A stretch of 64,000 bases of DNA from Nemertoderma westbladi (GCA_032718475.1 JAUCBJ010008400.1:20032-84031); one strand, 5' to 3'. Shown: positions 19,825 to 30,656, counted from the stretch's first letter. The notes: a model not told the origin generated them from the sequence alone. Translations and numbers: made by a program.

Positions 19825-20290
19825 TACTAGTATCGGCATGCTGCATTGCAGCTGCATTTTTAAGAATGCTGTGCCGGCTTGTCGACAAAATTGCGCCACC
19901 ACAACTCCCTATCACCCATGACATTTGCTAGATCATCCGCATCTTCAAGGCCAGTGTCCTTTAAGATGCGTCTCAAGAAAGTCAAGGGCTGTCCACCATG
20001 CTTATTCACTCCATGAGGCTGCCAAAGTACAAGATTATGCACTGGCTGGTCCTCACGGCGAAAGCAATGTCCTGCAAAGAGGAGGCGACTTTGTTCTAGT
20101 GTCAAGCTTGGGGGAACCAATGAGACACCTCCAATGTTATATAGTGTCTGGTTGGAGATGTGTGCATTGTACTTGACACAATGAACCCGGCGTAGCATTC
20201 TTGTGAATGTGCCATCCAGAGATTTGGTGTCCTCAGCAGTTAGAGCCCAGCATGGACTCCCATAGAGGAGTACTGGAACTACTGCTGCTC
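19825..20290. repeat. Inverted repeat arm, left (LINE 3' end)
   Basis: Reverse complement of 24705-25170 with few differences. Arms of about 465 bp, separated by 4.4 kb. Confidence 0.85.
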
Positions 20291-20640
20291 TAAATAATCG
20301 GACTATAAGTTTCCGATTAATTCTCGGTGACTTTCAAATCCTGGAAAGCCTATCCAAGGCTGCCCATGCCTTTCCCTTACGTATTCGAAGTTCCTCACCT
20401 GACTTCCGGATCCATGATCCCAGGTAACAGAAGTCGTCCACATGCTCAAGCATACCATCCTTTGAGCTTATGCTCATCCGATCAGAGACTTGCTGAGAAC
20501 TTTCAAAGTTAACTGTTAAAATTTTGGTCTTTCTGGAGTTATTAAAAAGACCAACACTAGAAGCAGCATGTTCTAATGAGCTGAGGAGCCGTTGGGCTCC
20601 CTCTAGTGATTCTGAGAGTACTCCTATGGAAACATACCAT
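19825..20640 (-). pseudogene. LINE reverse transcriptase C-terminal fragment
   Basis: Minus-strand coding pieces read in order. The first, near 20640-20340, has SLEHAASSVGLF..NSRKTKIL and VDDFCYLGSWIRKSGEELRIRKGKAWAALD, typical of the thumb region of RTE-like LINEs. The second, 20198-19866, has MLRRVHCVKYNA, LYNIGG, LLFAGHCFRRED and the C-terminal GLEDADDLANVMGDRELW. Frameshifts separate the two. The upstream RT core is missing: at about 20640 it abuts a different LINE on the other strand. Confidence 0.75.
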
Positions 20641-21849
20641 CCTAAAGGTCCTATATAAAGGTAAAGGTTCAAGAGATGAAGAGAACAACTATCGAGGTAT
20701 AGCCCTTCTGTGTAACCCTTTCAAGGTGCTTACAGGGCTTGTTGGGAAGCGGCTCCGTGAGTTCCTCCATTCTAAGATTCCTAAAGACCACTTTGGTTTC
20801 ATGCCAGGTCGATCAACCATTCAACCGTTGCAGCGTCTACTAACTCGGATCAAAGGAAATCTATCAGAACCAAGGAAGCCTCTTTATGCCGCCTTTATCG
20901 ATTTCCAAAAAGCCTTCGATTCGGTGCCACGATCTAAAGTACTGTACAAATTGGAACACGTGTTCAAGGTAAATGGGAGATTATTGCGTCTAATTAAATG
21001 TATTCTAAGCCCAAATTTCATATATATTTCTGATGGTTTGAGGAAATCTAATCCTGTGAGGCAAACTCAAGGATTCCAACAGGGTGATAGTCTAAGCCCG
21101 TTCCTTTTTATATTATACATATGGGACTTAACCTAATGTTTATTACGAGAGTAGCCGAAGCAATTGTGGTATTCCTATTCGCTGATGACCTTTTGTTCTT
21201 CTCTGATAACAAGGACGCTTTACAGGCTGCACTCAATGCCACCAGCAGATGGGCTTCCATCAACGGCCTTACTGCAAACCTGCGAAAATCGCAAATCATC
21301 AAATTCAGAAGAGGGGGGCGCCTATGTGGGGCTGATAAGTTTTTCTACAATGGTCAACCAGTTGAAATAGTAAATCATTACACTTATCTCGGAATAGTAC
21401 TACAACCAACCCTTTCATTCACTCGACACATAATTAACACCACATGCAAATCGTTTAAAGTGATCCATTCTATCAAACAACCCAGCCTTTTATCTCTCAA
21501 CACAGCAATCAAGTTATTTACAATCAAAATCGAACCAATCGTCAGTTATGGGCTCACTGTTATATGGGAATTTCTGAAATCAAAGGACTTTGAAAACCTG
21601 GACAAGATTAAGTCATCGTACCTTAAAAGAGTTCTGTCAGTACACAAATCTGCTCAGAACAGGCTTGTCCTGGCGCTGAGTGGAAGCAAGAACCTGTGTA
21701 TGGATCTGCAACAAAAACTCAATCTCCCCAAAACTCCCGAATTTAATAAATACATAACTGGGGTCAATTCGCAAGAACAACAAAATAATTCCAGAATTCT
21801 GGCGTTCTCCCGGATTTACAAACCCAAAATGGAGGACCTCAAACTATAA
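20641..21849 (+). pseudogene. LINE reverse transcriptase, plus strand, one frameshift
   Basis: Starts inside RT block 1 (VLYKGKGSRDEENNYRGIALL), then GFMPGRST, AAFIDFQKAFDSVPR (motif A), GFQQGDSLSPFLF (motif B), frameshift near 21120-21136, FLFADDLLFFSDN (motif C, FADD), and a C-terminal domain ending at 21849. Different family from the inverted piece it abuts. No endonuclease. An AT-rich tail with TTAATAAATATTAAAAA follows at about 22172. Confidence 0.82.
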
Positions 21850-22256
21850 AAACCGGCACATCATCACACGGGTGTCTATACATGGGTTTCATCACCTAAT
21901 TTGTAAAAACCCCGCGTTTCACGAGACTCAGATGAATGCGTCTGCCGATTGTGTGACGCCAGAGCCAGCCGATACCACATTTTAAATTGTCACAAGAATG
22001 ATGCACCCCTTGTGAACTGGGCAAATACAAAATGAGCCCATGTAAGTGGAAGAACTGCAATTTTATTTTATTTTGTATATATTTTATAATAATTTGTATA
22101 GTTGTGTGTGTTATTGATGTAATTTTAGCCTAATTTCTCGTTCCTACTGTAGAAGTGCCATCCTTTTGGCTTAATTAATAAATATTAAAAAAAATAAAAC
22201 AAAAAATAACCAACAGGTCATAAAACATTGTTGCACGGGTGTAGCCTACATGTATT
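21850..22256 (+). other. LINE 3' untranslated region and AT-rich tail
   Basis: Contains Cys/His codons reminiscent of the LINE C terminus (CRLCDARA..HIL.C) and then an A-rich end near 22200. No other gene. Confidence 0.4.
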
Positions 22257-22987
22257 TTATACATTTATTATAGGAAGGGATCTAGGGGTCTTTACCTCGA
22301 ATGATAAGTTTATTTTACCGAAAATAACTTATCTTTTATTGGCGCAATTGTAGGACTAATCCCATCACATGCGTACTTTTTAACCGGGTAGTGTACAAAT
22401 TTAGGAATCGCGTAATTTTTCTTGAAATTAATATCTCATATCTCTCCAAACCACGTACGCGTTTCGACCTTACTGGGTCTCATCAGCGTGGTGTCGGATT
22501 CGAACCTGGGACCTCGAGGTGGAAGCCGAGACTACAACCACTAGGCCACAGGTTCTTGAGATATGGAGTATTAATTTCAAAGCCACCTCGATAAATACAG
22601 CTTGCCAACACATTGTTACTATCAATAATCAAAAATCAGGGCTAATAAAATGGCAGCTGGCTTTGAAATTAATACTCCATATCTCAAGAACCTGTGGCCT
22701 AGTAGTTGTAGTCTCGGCTTCCACCTCGAGGTCCCAGGTTCGAATCCGACACCACGCTGATGAGACCCAGTAAGGTCGAAACGCGTACGTGGTTTGGAGA
22801 GATATGAGATATTAATTTCAAGAAAAATTACGCGATTCCTAAATTGGTACACTACCCGGTTAAAAAGTACGCATGTGATGGGATTAGTCCTACAAATGCG
22901 CCAATAAAAGATAAGTTATTTTCGGTAAAATAAATTTATCATTCGAGGTAAAGACCCCTAGATCCCTTCCTATAATAAATGTATAAT
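22257..22987. repeat. Foldback element with two inverted tRNA-like SINE heads
   Basis: Arms 22257-22585 and 22658-22987 are near-perfect reverse complements (about 329 bp) around a 72-bp spacer. Each arm contains a tRNA-like RNA polymerase III promoter: in the right arm an A-box-like TGGCCTAGTAGTTG at about 22695 and a B box GGTTCGAATCC at 22737-22747; the left arm has the complement at 22498-22508. It can form a very long hairpin. Confidence 0.85.
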
Positions 22988-23890
22988 AACAAACACCTCG
23001 AAAAATACAGCTTGCTAACACATGTATTTTACACATTTTTGTGTTGTATTTTTGTGTTTGAGTTATTAAAAAAAATCAAGTCTCCCCTAAAGTCAAGTCT
23101 CCCTCACTCACCCTACTCCTATCTCAGTAATTCAACTGGTTCTCATTTGTTTGACCCCAGTTAAGGAAAGGCTGAGTGGATCCAGGCGGGGCTCGAACAT
23201 ACAACCAATGGATCAACCAACTGTCGTCCTAACCTGTCTTTTTTTATAAAAGGTTTAGGTACATAGTGTATCTAAACCTACTGTGTATACTATATCAAAC
23301 ACCTAAAACATGGTGTAGACACCTACAAATTATCAGATCCCACAGCACATAGTGCTCGGAATAGACACAAAAAACCAAGTCAAGTCTCTAATTTAATGAA
23401 TTCCGTGAACTAGAGTTCCAATGTAAGTAACCCCCTGCTGGTGTGTTGCTGTGTTTCATAATGTTCCTTATGTATTACAGTTTTTTAAGTAATCAATAAC
23501 ACTTTGTTAACTAAAGCTGGATAATAATTGTGCTGCAGGACGATTGTGCTCGACCTCTGCTTGAGTTTCTTATCATGGCTGCTCAGTGTGATACCAAACT
23601 TATTAATGAAGTAGTAATGTAGTACCCAACATTGTTAAAAATATAACGCTCTCGCTTGTTAATTAATTTAGATGAATCACAACTTATTTATTTTGTTATA
23701 AAATTTTTTTTATGTGTATAATTTCATGGTTAAATTTTCCGAATAATTACGCTGTAAGTTAGCAGTCAGTCAGTCAATTACGCAGTCTTCTTGCGCAGAA
23801 CACTTGTTGATATGGCCTCTTCATTATTAAATGCATTATTCAATCATTATTTAACAATTATAAAATTAAATTATCTATGTAACATTTTCC
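22988..23890. other. Non-coding, no gene seen
   Basis: AT-rich sequence. Copies of CAAGTCTCCC at 23078-23103 match the hairpin family near 19305. Confidence 0.4.
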
Positions 23891-23899
23891 CTTATAGCA

Positions 23900-24440
23900 C
23901 AGTAACGGCGGTCCCAGCAGCCTAGCGCCCTCAGACCTAATGGTCAGCCATACACAGTGCCGGCGGACCCAGAGGCATAGCGCCCACAGATCTAACGGTC
24001 AGCCATACACCGTGCCGGTGGACCCAGCAGCATAGCGCCCTCAGACCTAATGGTCAGCCATACACAACACAGTGCCGGCGGACCCAGAGGCAAGCGACCA
24101 CAGATCTAACGATCAGCCATAGACAGTGCCGGTGGACCCAGCAGCATAGCGCCCACAGATCTAACGATCAGCCATACACAGTGCTGGCGGACTCAGCAGC
24201 ATAGCACCCACAGATCTAACGGTCAGCCATACACAGTGCCGGCGGACCCAGCAGCATAGCGCCCACAGATCTAAATATCAGCCATACACAGTGCTGGTGG
24301 ACCCAGCAGCATAGCACCCCCAGATCTAATGGTCAGTAACACACAGTACCGGTGGATCCAGCAGCATAGCGCCCTCAGATCTAATGGTCAGCCATACACC
24401 GGGCTGGTTGACCCAGCAGCATAGCAGCAGCATCTTACGG
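23900..24440. repeat. Minisatellite, unit about 55 bp, about ten copies
   Basis: Unit of the type CAGTGCCGGCGGACCCAGCAGC + ATAGCGCCCACAGATCTAACGG + TCAGCCATACA, degenerate. The last unit grades into LINE coding sequence at 24440 (TACGGTCAGCCATGAACTTT), so the array seems to derive from a LINE 3' end. Confidence 0.85.
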
Positions 24441-24612
24441 TCAGCCATGAACTTTCCTAGTTCATCCTTGTTCTTGAGTCCGATGACTTGGAGCAGCCGC
24501 TTGTGGAAAGTCATTGGCTTTCTACCACACCTATTTTCACCAGCAGTCTGCCTTAGAAAAGCTTGTGTACAGGTTTCTCGGCGGAAACAGTGACCAGCAG
24601 GCTAGGAAATCA
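24440..24612 (-). pseudogene. LINE C-terminal fragment, minus strand
   Basis: Encodes PAGHCFRRE, then RKPMTFHKRLLQVIGLKNKD and ELGKFMADRK. This is homologous to AGHCFRRED...LTFLRRILKDTGLEDADDL in the neighbouring LINE pieces, but is a different copy. Confidence 0.7.
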
Positions 24613-24664
24613 GAGGAGAAGACTGAAGGCCACTTAAGTCATTAAAGTCAGCGGACTGTCCAAC

Positions 24665-25170
24665 CACCTCGGTGATTAAGTCTGACATAACTGCAATAAT
24701 ATCAGCAGCAGTAGTTCCAGTACTCCTCTATGGGAGTCCATGCTGGGCTCTAACTGCTGAGGACACCAAATCTCTGGATGGCACATTCACAAGAATGCTA
24801 CGCCGGGTTCATTGTGTCAAGTACAATGCAAACATCTCCAACCAGACACTATATAACATTGGAGGTATCTCATTGGTTCCCCCAAGCTTGACACTAGAAC
24901 AAAATCGCCTCCGCTTTGCAGGACATTGCTTTCACCGTGAGGACCAGCCAGTGCATAATCTTGTACTTTGGTAGCCTCATGGATTGAATAAGCATGGTGG
25001 ACAGCCCATGACTTTCTTGAGACGCATCTTAAAGGACACTGGCCTTGAAGATGCGGATGATCTAGCAAATGTCATGGGTGATAGGGAGTTGTGGCGGTGC
25101 AATTTTGTCGATAAGCCGGCACAGCATTCTTAAAAATGCAGCTGCAGTGCAGCATGCCGATACTAGTAGT
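24665..25170 (+). pseudogene. LINE C-terminal fragment, plus strand (inverted repeat arm, right)
   Basis: Encodes SDITAIISAAVVPVLLYGSP, then DGTFTRMLRRVHCVKYNA and RFAGHCFHREDQPVHNLVLW, then a TAG where the left arm reads Gln. The rest of the C terminus follows in the same frame. 24705-25170 is the reverse complement of 19825-20290. Confidence 0.8.
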
Positions 25171-25640
25171 AGTAGAACAGCAATAATTGATCAAATATAG
25201 TCATGCATTAAGTTGGGATGATGTTCTACCTGCTACTAGTGAAACTCAGCAAAGTTAAGGACTCACTGGTGAGGAAGTGTCATAACTCCAACAGATTTTG
25301 AATAATTCTGCTGGCTAACTTGAATTCCTCCTCTGGTCCTGCAATGAGTAAAATGTCGTTCACATAACAATAGATCCGAGCCACATCAAACAAAGTAAGT
25401 CATAGAAACCATCTCCATTAAGACATTCTAACACCTCATTAATATATTATAGAAAGAAACTAGTAGGAAGAAGGGAAATTGTGTGACCTCTTATAGCCTC
25501 AGTTTCATTCCATTTGATTCAATGTTTGATCAATTCTACATTAATCAGACATGTATGGGCTGATGATATGTATTAGTTTTTGTAACAACTAGTTCGTTTC
25601 GTTGATTACAAAATGTATATTATTATAAAAGTAATGTTAA
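25171..25640. other. No gene seen
   Basis: Contains AATTCCTCCTCTGGTCCTGC and a stretch that could be an ancient RT remnant in antisense, but nothing convincing. Confidence 0.3.
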
Positions 25641-27131
25641 TAAATGAAATTAAATATATTTAAATGGCTAAGTACCAACATTGTCAATAATCCTCGCAGA
25701 CTAGTCGTTAAAATTCGACGGCCAAAAGTACATTTCGCCACCTTCAAGGCAGAAACCCCTAAGGCTCATTCCAAAGTAAAGTACACAATTTTGAACTTTG
25801 ATTGCCTGTACAATGTTATCCACAGCACATATGTGCACAAAATTGTGCTTGGATTGAACTTTCGAATATCAGCTTTGATTTCGCGAAGATTATGGCGTGA
25901 CTTAGTCACTTTTGAGAAAACACCAGCTTGTCCAATTAAGGTAAAGTACGGATTCGTACGAAATTGTTTTTTTTATTTTATGATTTCAATTCTATAATTT
26001 AGCGAATTGTGCGCAGGTACAGTGTTGAGTTGATGTTTAGGATAAAGCTGTATTATTAATTAAGCTTAAATAAAAATATAAATATAAGACGAATTGCTGC
26101 ATTGCTAATTTTTTACAGTGTGGTTTGTGTGGTAAAGTATGGGACATTGCTAAGTAAAGTACGGGACCTGTACGAATTTTATGGTCAAAATGGTCTCTTA
26201 CACTTAACCTAACAGTAATTTCTGGATAATTTGTGATAATAAAGTGCAACTAAGTATTTCCAACCAAGATATGGATACAAAATGTGGGGCGGCCCACAAA
26301 TTGACCCGAAGTCTTAGCATATGTGCCCTTGAGGAGTTGTATGTCATCTGTCAAATTTTTGACCGCTAATACTGTATAACTCGGTCATTTTTAGATGAAA
26401 TTAAACCAAACATGGTACGTATGAAGTCTGTCAAAAGTTTGGAAATAATCTGAAGTTTAAGGAATTAAAGGTCACATATCAGACAGTCTGTCTGTTGGTA
26501 CCGATAGTTTCAAAATTTTGATAAAACCGAAATAAGTCCGCCAATCATTGATGAAATATAACCAAACTTGGTACACATGTAGTCTGTAAAAAGTTTAGAA
26601 ATTCTTTCCATTTTTCTGAAAATGTATCAATTACTGTACTTACCAATCTTCTTATCTGCTAAAAAACTAAATTTTTTGAAATTTGTTGTAAAGTACGGGA
26701 CTTTACATGCATAAACTCAAAGATTAGTTAACTGATGAATGATTCTTAGTTCAAATACATACTTCTATGCTTCCCCCTACTATCACCCTAAAGCATTATA
26801 ACACTCCTGCCCTCCAGGTTTCATATATTACATTAATACAGTGCACTAAAATGTAATCGCCATTATAATGGTAAAGTATGGGACAATTTTCAATTGGCCG
26901 TCATGATGTTTCTGAGGGAGTAGATTATGAAACTACAGGTAATTGTTTCTTAAGATGACGCAACACAAACGTGCTTTGCATTCAACTGGGTGATTGGGCT
27001 GAGTTAGACTACTTCTATGTGTATAAATTAAAAATTTCACTAATTTTTGGTAAAGTATGGGACTTTACATGCATAAACCCAAAGATTTCTTGACTGAGGA
27101 ATGATTCACAGTTCAAATATAGACTCCTATT
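25641..27131. repeat. Satellite with GTAAAGTAYGGGAC motif, 362-bp period
   Basis: The motif occurs at 26688, 26871 and 27050 (half-period about 183, full period 362), with older copies near 25777, 25941, 26132 and 26155. It continues across the Polinton B insertion: 27050-27131 plus 45075-45173 again gives about 180 bases. ORFs here are chance. Confidence 0.8.
27126..27131. repeat. Polinton B target site duplication CCTATT, left
   Basis: Six bases directly before the terminal AGTAGTATAT; repeated at 45075-45080. Six bases is the Polinton standard. Confidence 0.95.
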
Positions 27132-27445
27132 AGTAGTATATATTACATGGAACCTCGGCCAAGGTCACCCGTAGTCCATCATTACCATCCATTTCTGGTA
27201 CTGCAGCCAATCAGAAGCCACCATTTCAACCTTTTGCAGTGGTCGTTATTATTTCAACCAATCAGATGTCAGCATTTCATCCGTAACCATGGTAACTTCT
27301 CAAGTTCCCGCTTATTCCGCTAGAGGCGTTATTAGTCACCCAACGCTAGTACTGCATCCAATCACCAACCTTTATTTTACAGGTGTTCGGGTGTCTACAC
27401 TTAGCATCAGGTAACTTCTATTATTTTTCAAATCGCAATTTTTCA
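27132..27445. repeat. Polinton B left terminal inverted repeat
   Basis: 314 bp, no length difference from the right copy; scattered substitutions only. Confidence 0.95.
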
Positions 27446-28034
27446 CCAACCATTGCATATTCATCTTCACATAGCCTAACCTCACGATGCATGGCTAGCC
27501 CCCATCCCATCGCTACTCAATCCACAGCTGTTACCCACCCAACCACCCACCAACCAACCAATCAACGGCGATGTTTGCCTAACCCTACGGTTATTCACCT
27601 TTTCACCACGTTACCACCACTGCCACGTTACCACCACCACTGTATACTGTATATGGTGACGACGTGGCCACCAACTACTCGCATCGTGCATATATTATAT
27701 TATATCGATTGCCAACTCCACGACAGCCGTCACCAAACCAACAAACCAACCACTCAGTATGATACATGAGATTCCGTCACGTTCCAGCTACGCGTATGTA
27801 TTAGTGATTATTATTATTACGCAATAATTTTTTTGTTTATACAGTAGTTCCCTACCAGCTAATCAACCAATCAATAAACCGAATTTAGGCTATTTTTCAG
27901 TTGAAGACTTGTATTATTTTTGAAAATATCTTATATATAATCTCTTGCTTTAATCGCAATTAATCATTTGTAATGGTTTTAGTTTAAAAAGTTTTTACTT
28001 TGTTTGTTTGATTTACAATAAAATTAATTAAATA
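27446..28034. other. Polinton B left subterminal region
   Basis: Matches 55080-55400 of Polinton A (shared TGTATACTGTATATGGTGAC). Proline/threonine-like ORFs here are chance. A TATA-like TATATATAA lies at 27932-27940, about 95 bases before the first gene. Confidence 0.6.
27932..27940 (+). promoter_or_regulatory. TATA-like box upstream of the first Polinton B gene
   Basis: TATATATAA about 95 bases before ATG 28035. The same motif precedes the RING gene, which makes it a candidate core promoter. Confidence 0.4.
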
Positions 28035-28478
28035 ATGTCTTCTGATTCCGATATGGTTATGCCAATAGTAAGGCATTCATTTTTCGCAGAAGATGGTGAA
28101 GCCTATATTGTTATTGATCATACAATTTACCGTCAAGGAGATGATAAATATAAAATCGATTTTTCTGAAAAAGCCAGGAAAGTTTTAAGCTCAATCGATA
28201 TTGATGCTTCTGATAATAGTATTCATCTTTTAGATTACAACCGGAAAGTTGAGCAAGAGGGAAAATTAATCAACATCTTACTATTATCCATGATAGAGGG
28301 GTTTATTGTTATTACACAATACAACGAAGCTGGTGAAAAGTTTGAAATACAGCTAAATCGGCATAGCCCCTACGAAATTATGTCTTTCTTTATTGTAATG
28401 ATTTCAAAAGAATCCTTTGTCGAACCTGAAGAATCAACAGATAATGTTGAATATGTTGATAATATCATTGATTCTTGA
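28035..28478 (+). CDS. Polinton B ORF, unknown 147-residue acidic protein
   Basis: ATG follows an AATTAAATA leader. The protein is acidic and mixed alpha/beta, with strands such as AYIVIDHTIYR and a hydrophobic LINILLLSMIEGFIVITQY segment that is more likely a buried strand-helix than a membrane span. The C terminus is acidic (EPEESTDNVEYVDN). It is the first gene inside the left terminal repeat and has its own TATA-like box, which suggests early expression. No homologous domain recognised. Confidence 0.7.
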   Translation: MSSDSDMVMPIVRHSFFAEDGEAYIVIDHTIYRQGDDKYKIDFSEKARKVLSSIDIDASDNSIHLLDYNRKVEQEGKLINILLLSMIEGFIVITQYNEAGEKFEIQLNRHSPYEIMSFFIVMISKESFVEPEESTDNVEYVDNIIDS

Positions 28479-28510
28479 CTTTTCCCTCTATATTATAAAT
28501 ATTTTATGAT

Positions 28511-28520
28511 TATATATAAA
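28511..28520 (+). promoter_or_regulatory. TATA-like box upstream of the RING gene
   Basis: TATATATAAA, about 130 bases before ATG 28649. Confidence 0.4.
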
Positions 28521-28648
28521 ATTTTGATGTTTTTAAATAATCGAAAATTGTAGCAGTATTTGTATATATACAGTATAACAGTTTTGTTTGTTGTTGTTGT
28601 TGTTGTGTATTGCAGTAATTATTTTCAATTTACTTTAAAATTTGGAAA

Positions 28649-29101
28649 ATGGATATTTTAAATGAAAAATGTCCAGTTTGCTATTCTAAGTTATTGCAAC
28701 AACATCGAGATTATTATAAATGTGAAAATAAACATGCAACTTGCGTACAATGTATTGTACAATATTCCGAAATGAATAATTATTGTTCTAAAATTTGTCC
28801 TATTTGTCGCGCACCCATATCTAAGTTTAATATAAAGTTGGCAAGTTATCAACCCTATTATTGGAAAGAGCTTCGCAATATAACTTATATTTCTGCGGAA
28901 AGTAATGATCCGGGAGATTTATTTACAATATTGGAGAATATTTTTTATAGAAATGTAGTACGATGCTGTTGCTACTATATTCCTTATTTTTTTAGCAGCG
29001 AACATAAAAAAATTATTAGCGCGAAATTTTCGGGAAGTGATTTCCAAACCGCCGATGTTACCTATCATTATTTCGCGTATAAAGATGCTCACCATGCTTA
29101 A
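28649..29101 (+). CDS. RING-finger protein, putative E3 ubiquitin ligase
   Basis: 150 residues. The N terminus fits a C3HC4 RING exactly: C8-x2-C11, C25-x3-H29, C32-x2-C35, C50-x2-C53 (CPICR). RING proteins of this type recruit E2 enzymes and transfer ubiquitin, so a role against host factors or in protein turnover is likely by family, but no substrate is known. The remaining 95 residues (Tyr/Phe/Cys-rich) are not recognised. The gene is monocistronic-looking, with 170 bases before and 210 after it. It is not part of the conserved Polinton core. Confidence 0.82.
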   Translation: MDILNEKCPVCYSKLLQQHRDYYKCENKHATCVQCIVQYSEMNNYCSKICPICRAPISKFNIKLASYQPYYWKELRNITYISAESNDPGDLFTILENIFYRNVVRCCCYYIPYFFSSEHKKIISAKFSGSDFQTADVTYHYFAYKDAHHA

Positions 29102-29311
29102 AATTACATCAGTCTATACTATAATTGGAAATAGCACCTTTTGTTGCAGCGAGCGTCACATACTGTAGCGGCGTCGTATGTTAATTAAATATACAGTACT
29201 CTAATATTGTAGTTGCAACAATTATTGTTATATACATAGTAATGGTGATGGTTTATTGATATTGATATTATATTATATTGTATTGTTGATATATCTTAAT
29301 AATAATAATAA

Positions 29312-29995
29312 ATGGCTGACTTTAATTCAGGTCCATATAATTTAAACTTTCAAATGGGAACGAGTATGATAATTTCTGGGCCATCTGGTTCTGGAAAGTC
29401 AACCTTTGTAAGCAATTTAATTAAACACAAGAATGGTTGTTTCAACGAAGCACCCTTGCGAGTATTGTATTGTTACGGGAGCAATCCCCCGACTATTCCC
29501 GGTATTACTCACCTTTACAAAGGTTTGCCCGAAAATATAGATAGTTTAGTGAATAGTCGAGATTTATTAATTATAGATGATTTGTTAACAGAAACTGAGT
29601 CCAGTACAGCATTAACTGTATTGTTTACTAAGGTAGCTCATCATTCCAATATATTTATTTGTTTTATAACGCAAAACATGTTTTACAGTGGGAAGCATAA
29701 CCGGACAAGATCAATTAATAGCCATACTTTAGTATTAATGAAAAATCCGAGAGACAGTTTATCGGTTTTAAATTTCGCGAAGCAGATGTTACCAGGGCAG
29801 ACCAAATTTTTAGTTGATTCCTATCAAGATGCGACAATTCAACCATTTTCACATTTCTTAATTGATTTACGACAGGAAACACCCGAACATTTAAGATTTA
29901 GATCTGATATATTTCGTAATCATAATTGTTACATTAAAAATTACACTGACTATAAACGTAGCGAAAATAATAATAATAATAATAATGATAAATAA
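29312..29995 (+). CDS. DNA-packaging ATPase (FtsK/HerA superfamily, A32-like)
   Basis: 227 residues. Walker A is GPSGSGKST at about 23-31; Walker B is DLLIIDDLL at about 84-92; a sensor-like FICFITQNMF follows. This is the genome-packaging ATPase of Polintons and relatives, which translocates DNA into the capsid. The C terminus ends in an Asn run (NNNNNNNDK) encoded by AAT repeats, a likely neutral expansion. It is intact, with 211 bases upstream and the next gene only 38 bases downstream. Confidence 0.93.
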   Translation: MADFNSGPYNLNFQMGTSMIISGPSGSGKSTFVSNLIKHKNGCFNEAPLRVLYCYGSNPPTIPGITHLYKGLPENIDSLVNSRDLLIIDDLLTETESSTALTVLFTKVAHHSNIFICFITQNMFYSGKHNRTRSINSHTLVLMKNPRDSLSVLNFAKQMLPGQTKFLVDSYQDATIQPFSHFLIDLRQETPEHLRFRSDIFRNHNCYIKNYTDYKRSENNNNNNNDK

Positions 29996-30032
29996 TTAAT
30001 ATTTTGTAACAATTTTCAATAATGTTGCAACA

Positions 30033-30416
30033 ATGAATAGACTTGTACAGAAATATCGTAACGAACTGGAATTTCTACGCAGCGCTACCCCTCAACAAAG
30101 AACTTATTTTATTAACCATACCGCAAGTAACGAATTAATACGGCTCATTGTAAATACTGCATTAAATGTTCTAAAAGGTAATGTACAATTAACCCCTCAT
30201 TCATTTAGAAATATTCGCCGCTATAAGAAGGTATTGAAATCACTCAACCGTAAAACAAAAAATATATCAAGTTACAGAAAAAAGTTAAGCAATCAATCTG
30301 GAGGTATACTACAGTTTCTAATACCCTTACTCGGCATTGGTGCGAAACTCGCCGCGAGTGCCGGAGCCGCCGCCGCTGGAGCAGCTATCGCGAAAAAAAT
30401 TAACCGTGGACGGTAA
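30033..30416 (+). CDS. Small basic virion protein with hydrophobic C terminus
   Basis: 127 residues. The N-terminal half is helical and basic with the family signature around TPQQRTYFINH and ALNVLKGNVQLTPH. Residues 98-120 are hydrophobic and Ala/Gly-rich (LQFLIPLLGIGAKLAASAGA), preceded by QSGG. Proteins of this layout are frequent beside Polinton ATPases. The GG before a membrane-active segment looks like a cleavage site for the element's adenain-like protease. That would make it a precursor of a membrane-disrupting or core peptide; this role is inference. Confidence 0.72.
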   Translation: MNRLVQKYRNELEFLRSATPQQRTYFINHTASNELIRLIVNTALNVLKGNVQLTPHSFRNIRRYKKVLKSLNRKTKNISSYRKKLSNQSGGILQFLIPLLGIGAKLAASAGAAAAGAAIAKKINRGR

Positions 30417-30418
30417 TA

Positions 30419-30589
30419 ATGGTTAAAACAGGAGTAACATTTAGAAAATTATATTTAGTATCGAGTAAACCGTTAGCTACTGATTTAAAACCTCAAGATA
30501 TACCTAGAGTAAATACTACAAAAAGAAAACCCTTTAAAACATCAACTTCAAAGAAAATAATTAAAAAATTTCAGTTGTTCTTACGGTGA
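30419..30589 (+). CDS. Possible 56-residue basic protein
   Basis: ATG (30419) starts two bases after the previous stop; the frame ends TGA at 30587-30589. About a quarter of the residues are Lys/Arg, with a TTKRKPFKTSTSKKIIKKF core, so it could bind DNA. It fits tightly between virion genes. No homology recognised; could be chance. Confidence 0.4.
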   Translation: MVKTGVTFRKLYLVSSKPLATDLKPQDIPRVNTTKRKPFKTSTSKKIIKKFQLFLR

Positions 30590-30656
30590 TGCCCTTTATA
30601 AGAGATTTGAATATACATATTACTTGCGGTTGTCGAAAAGATGCCTCGCAAGATGA

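Noticed and set aside
22690-22760. Functional tRNA gene
   Set aside because: A and B boxes are present but the acceptor stem does not pair and the sequence lies in a palindromic SINE.
25644-25997. 117-residue ORF
   Set aside because: Lies in the satellite region with GTAAAGTA motifs; codons show no protein-like pattern and no homologous frame in other units.
27383-27769. 128-residue Thr/Pro/His-rich ORF at the left end of Polinton B
   Set aside because: Starts in the terminal repeat; the same region of Polinton A has no matching frame.
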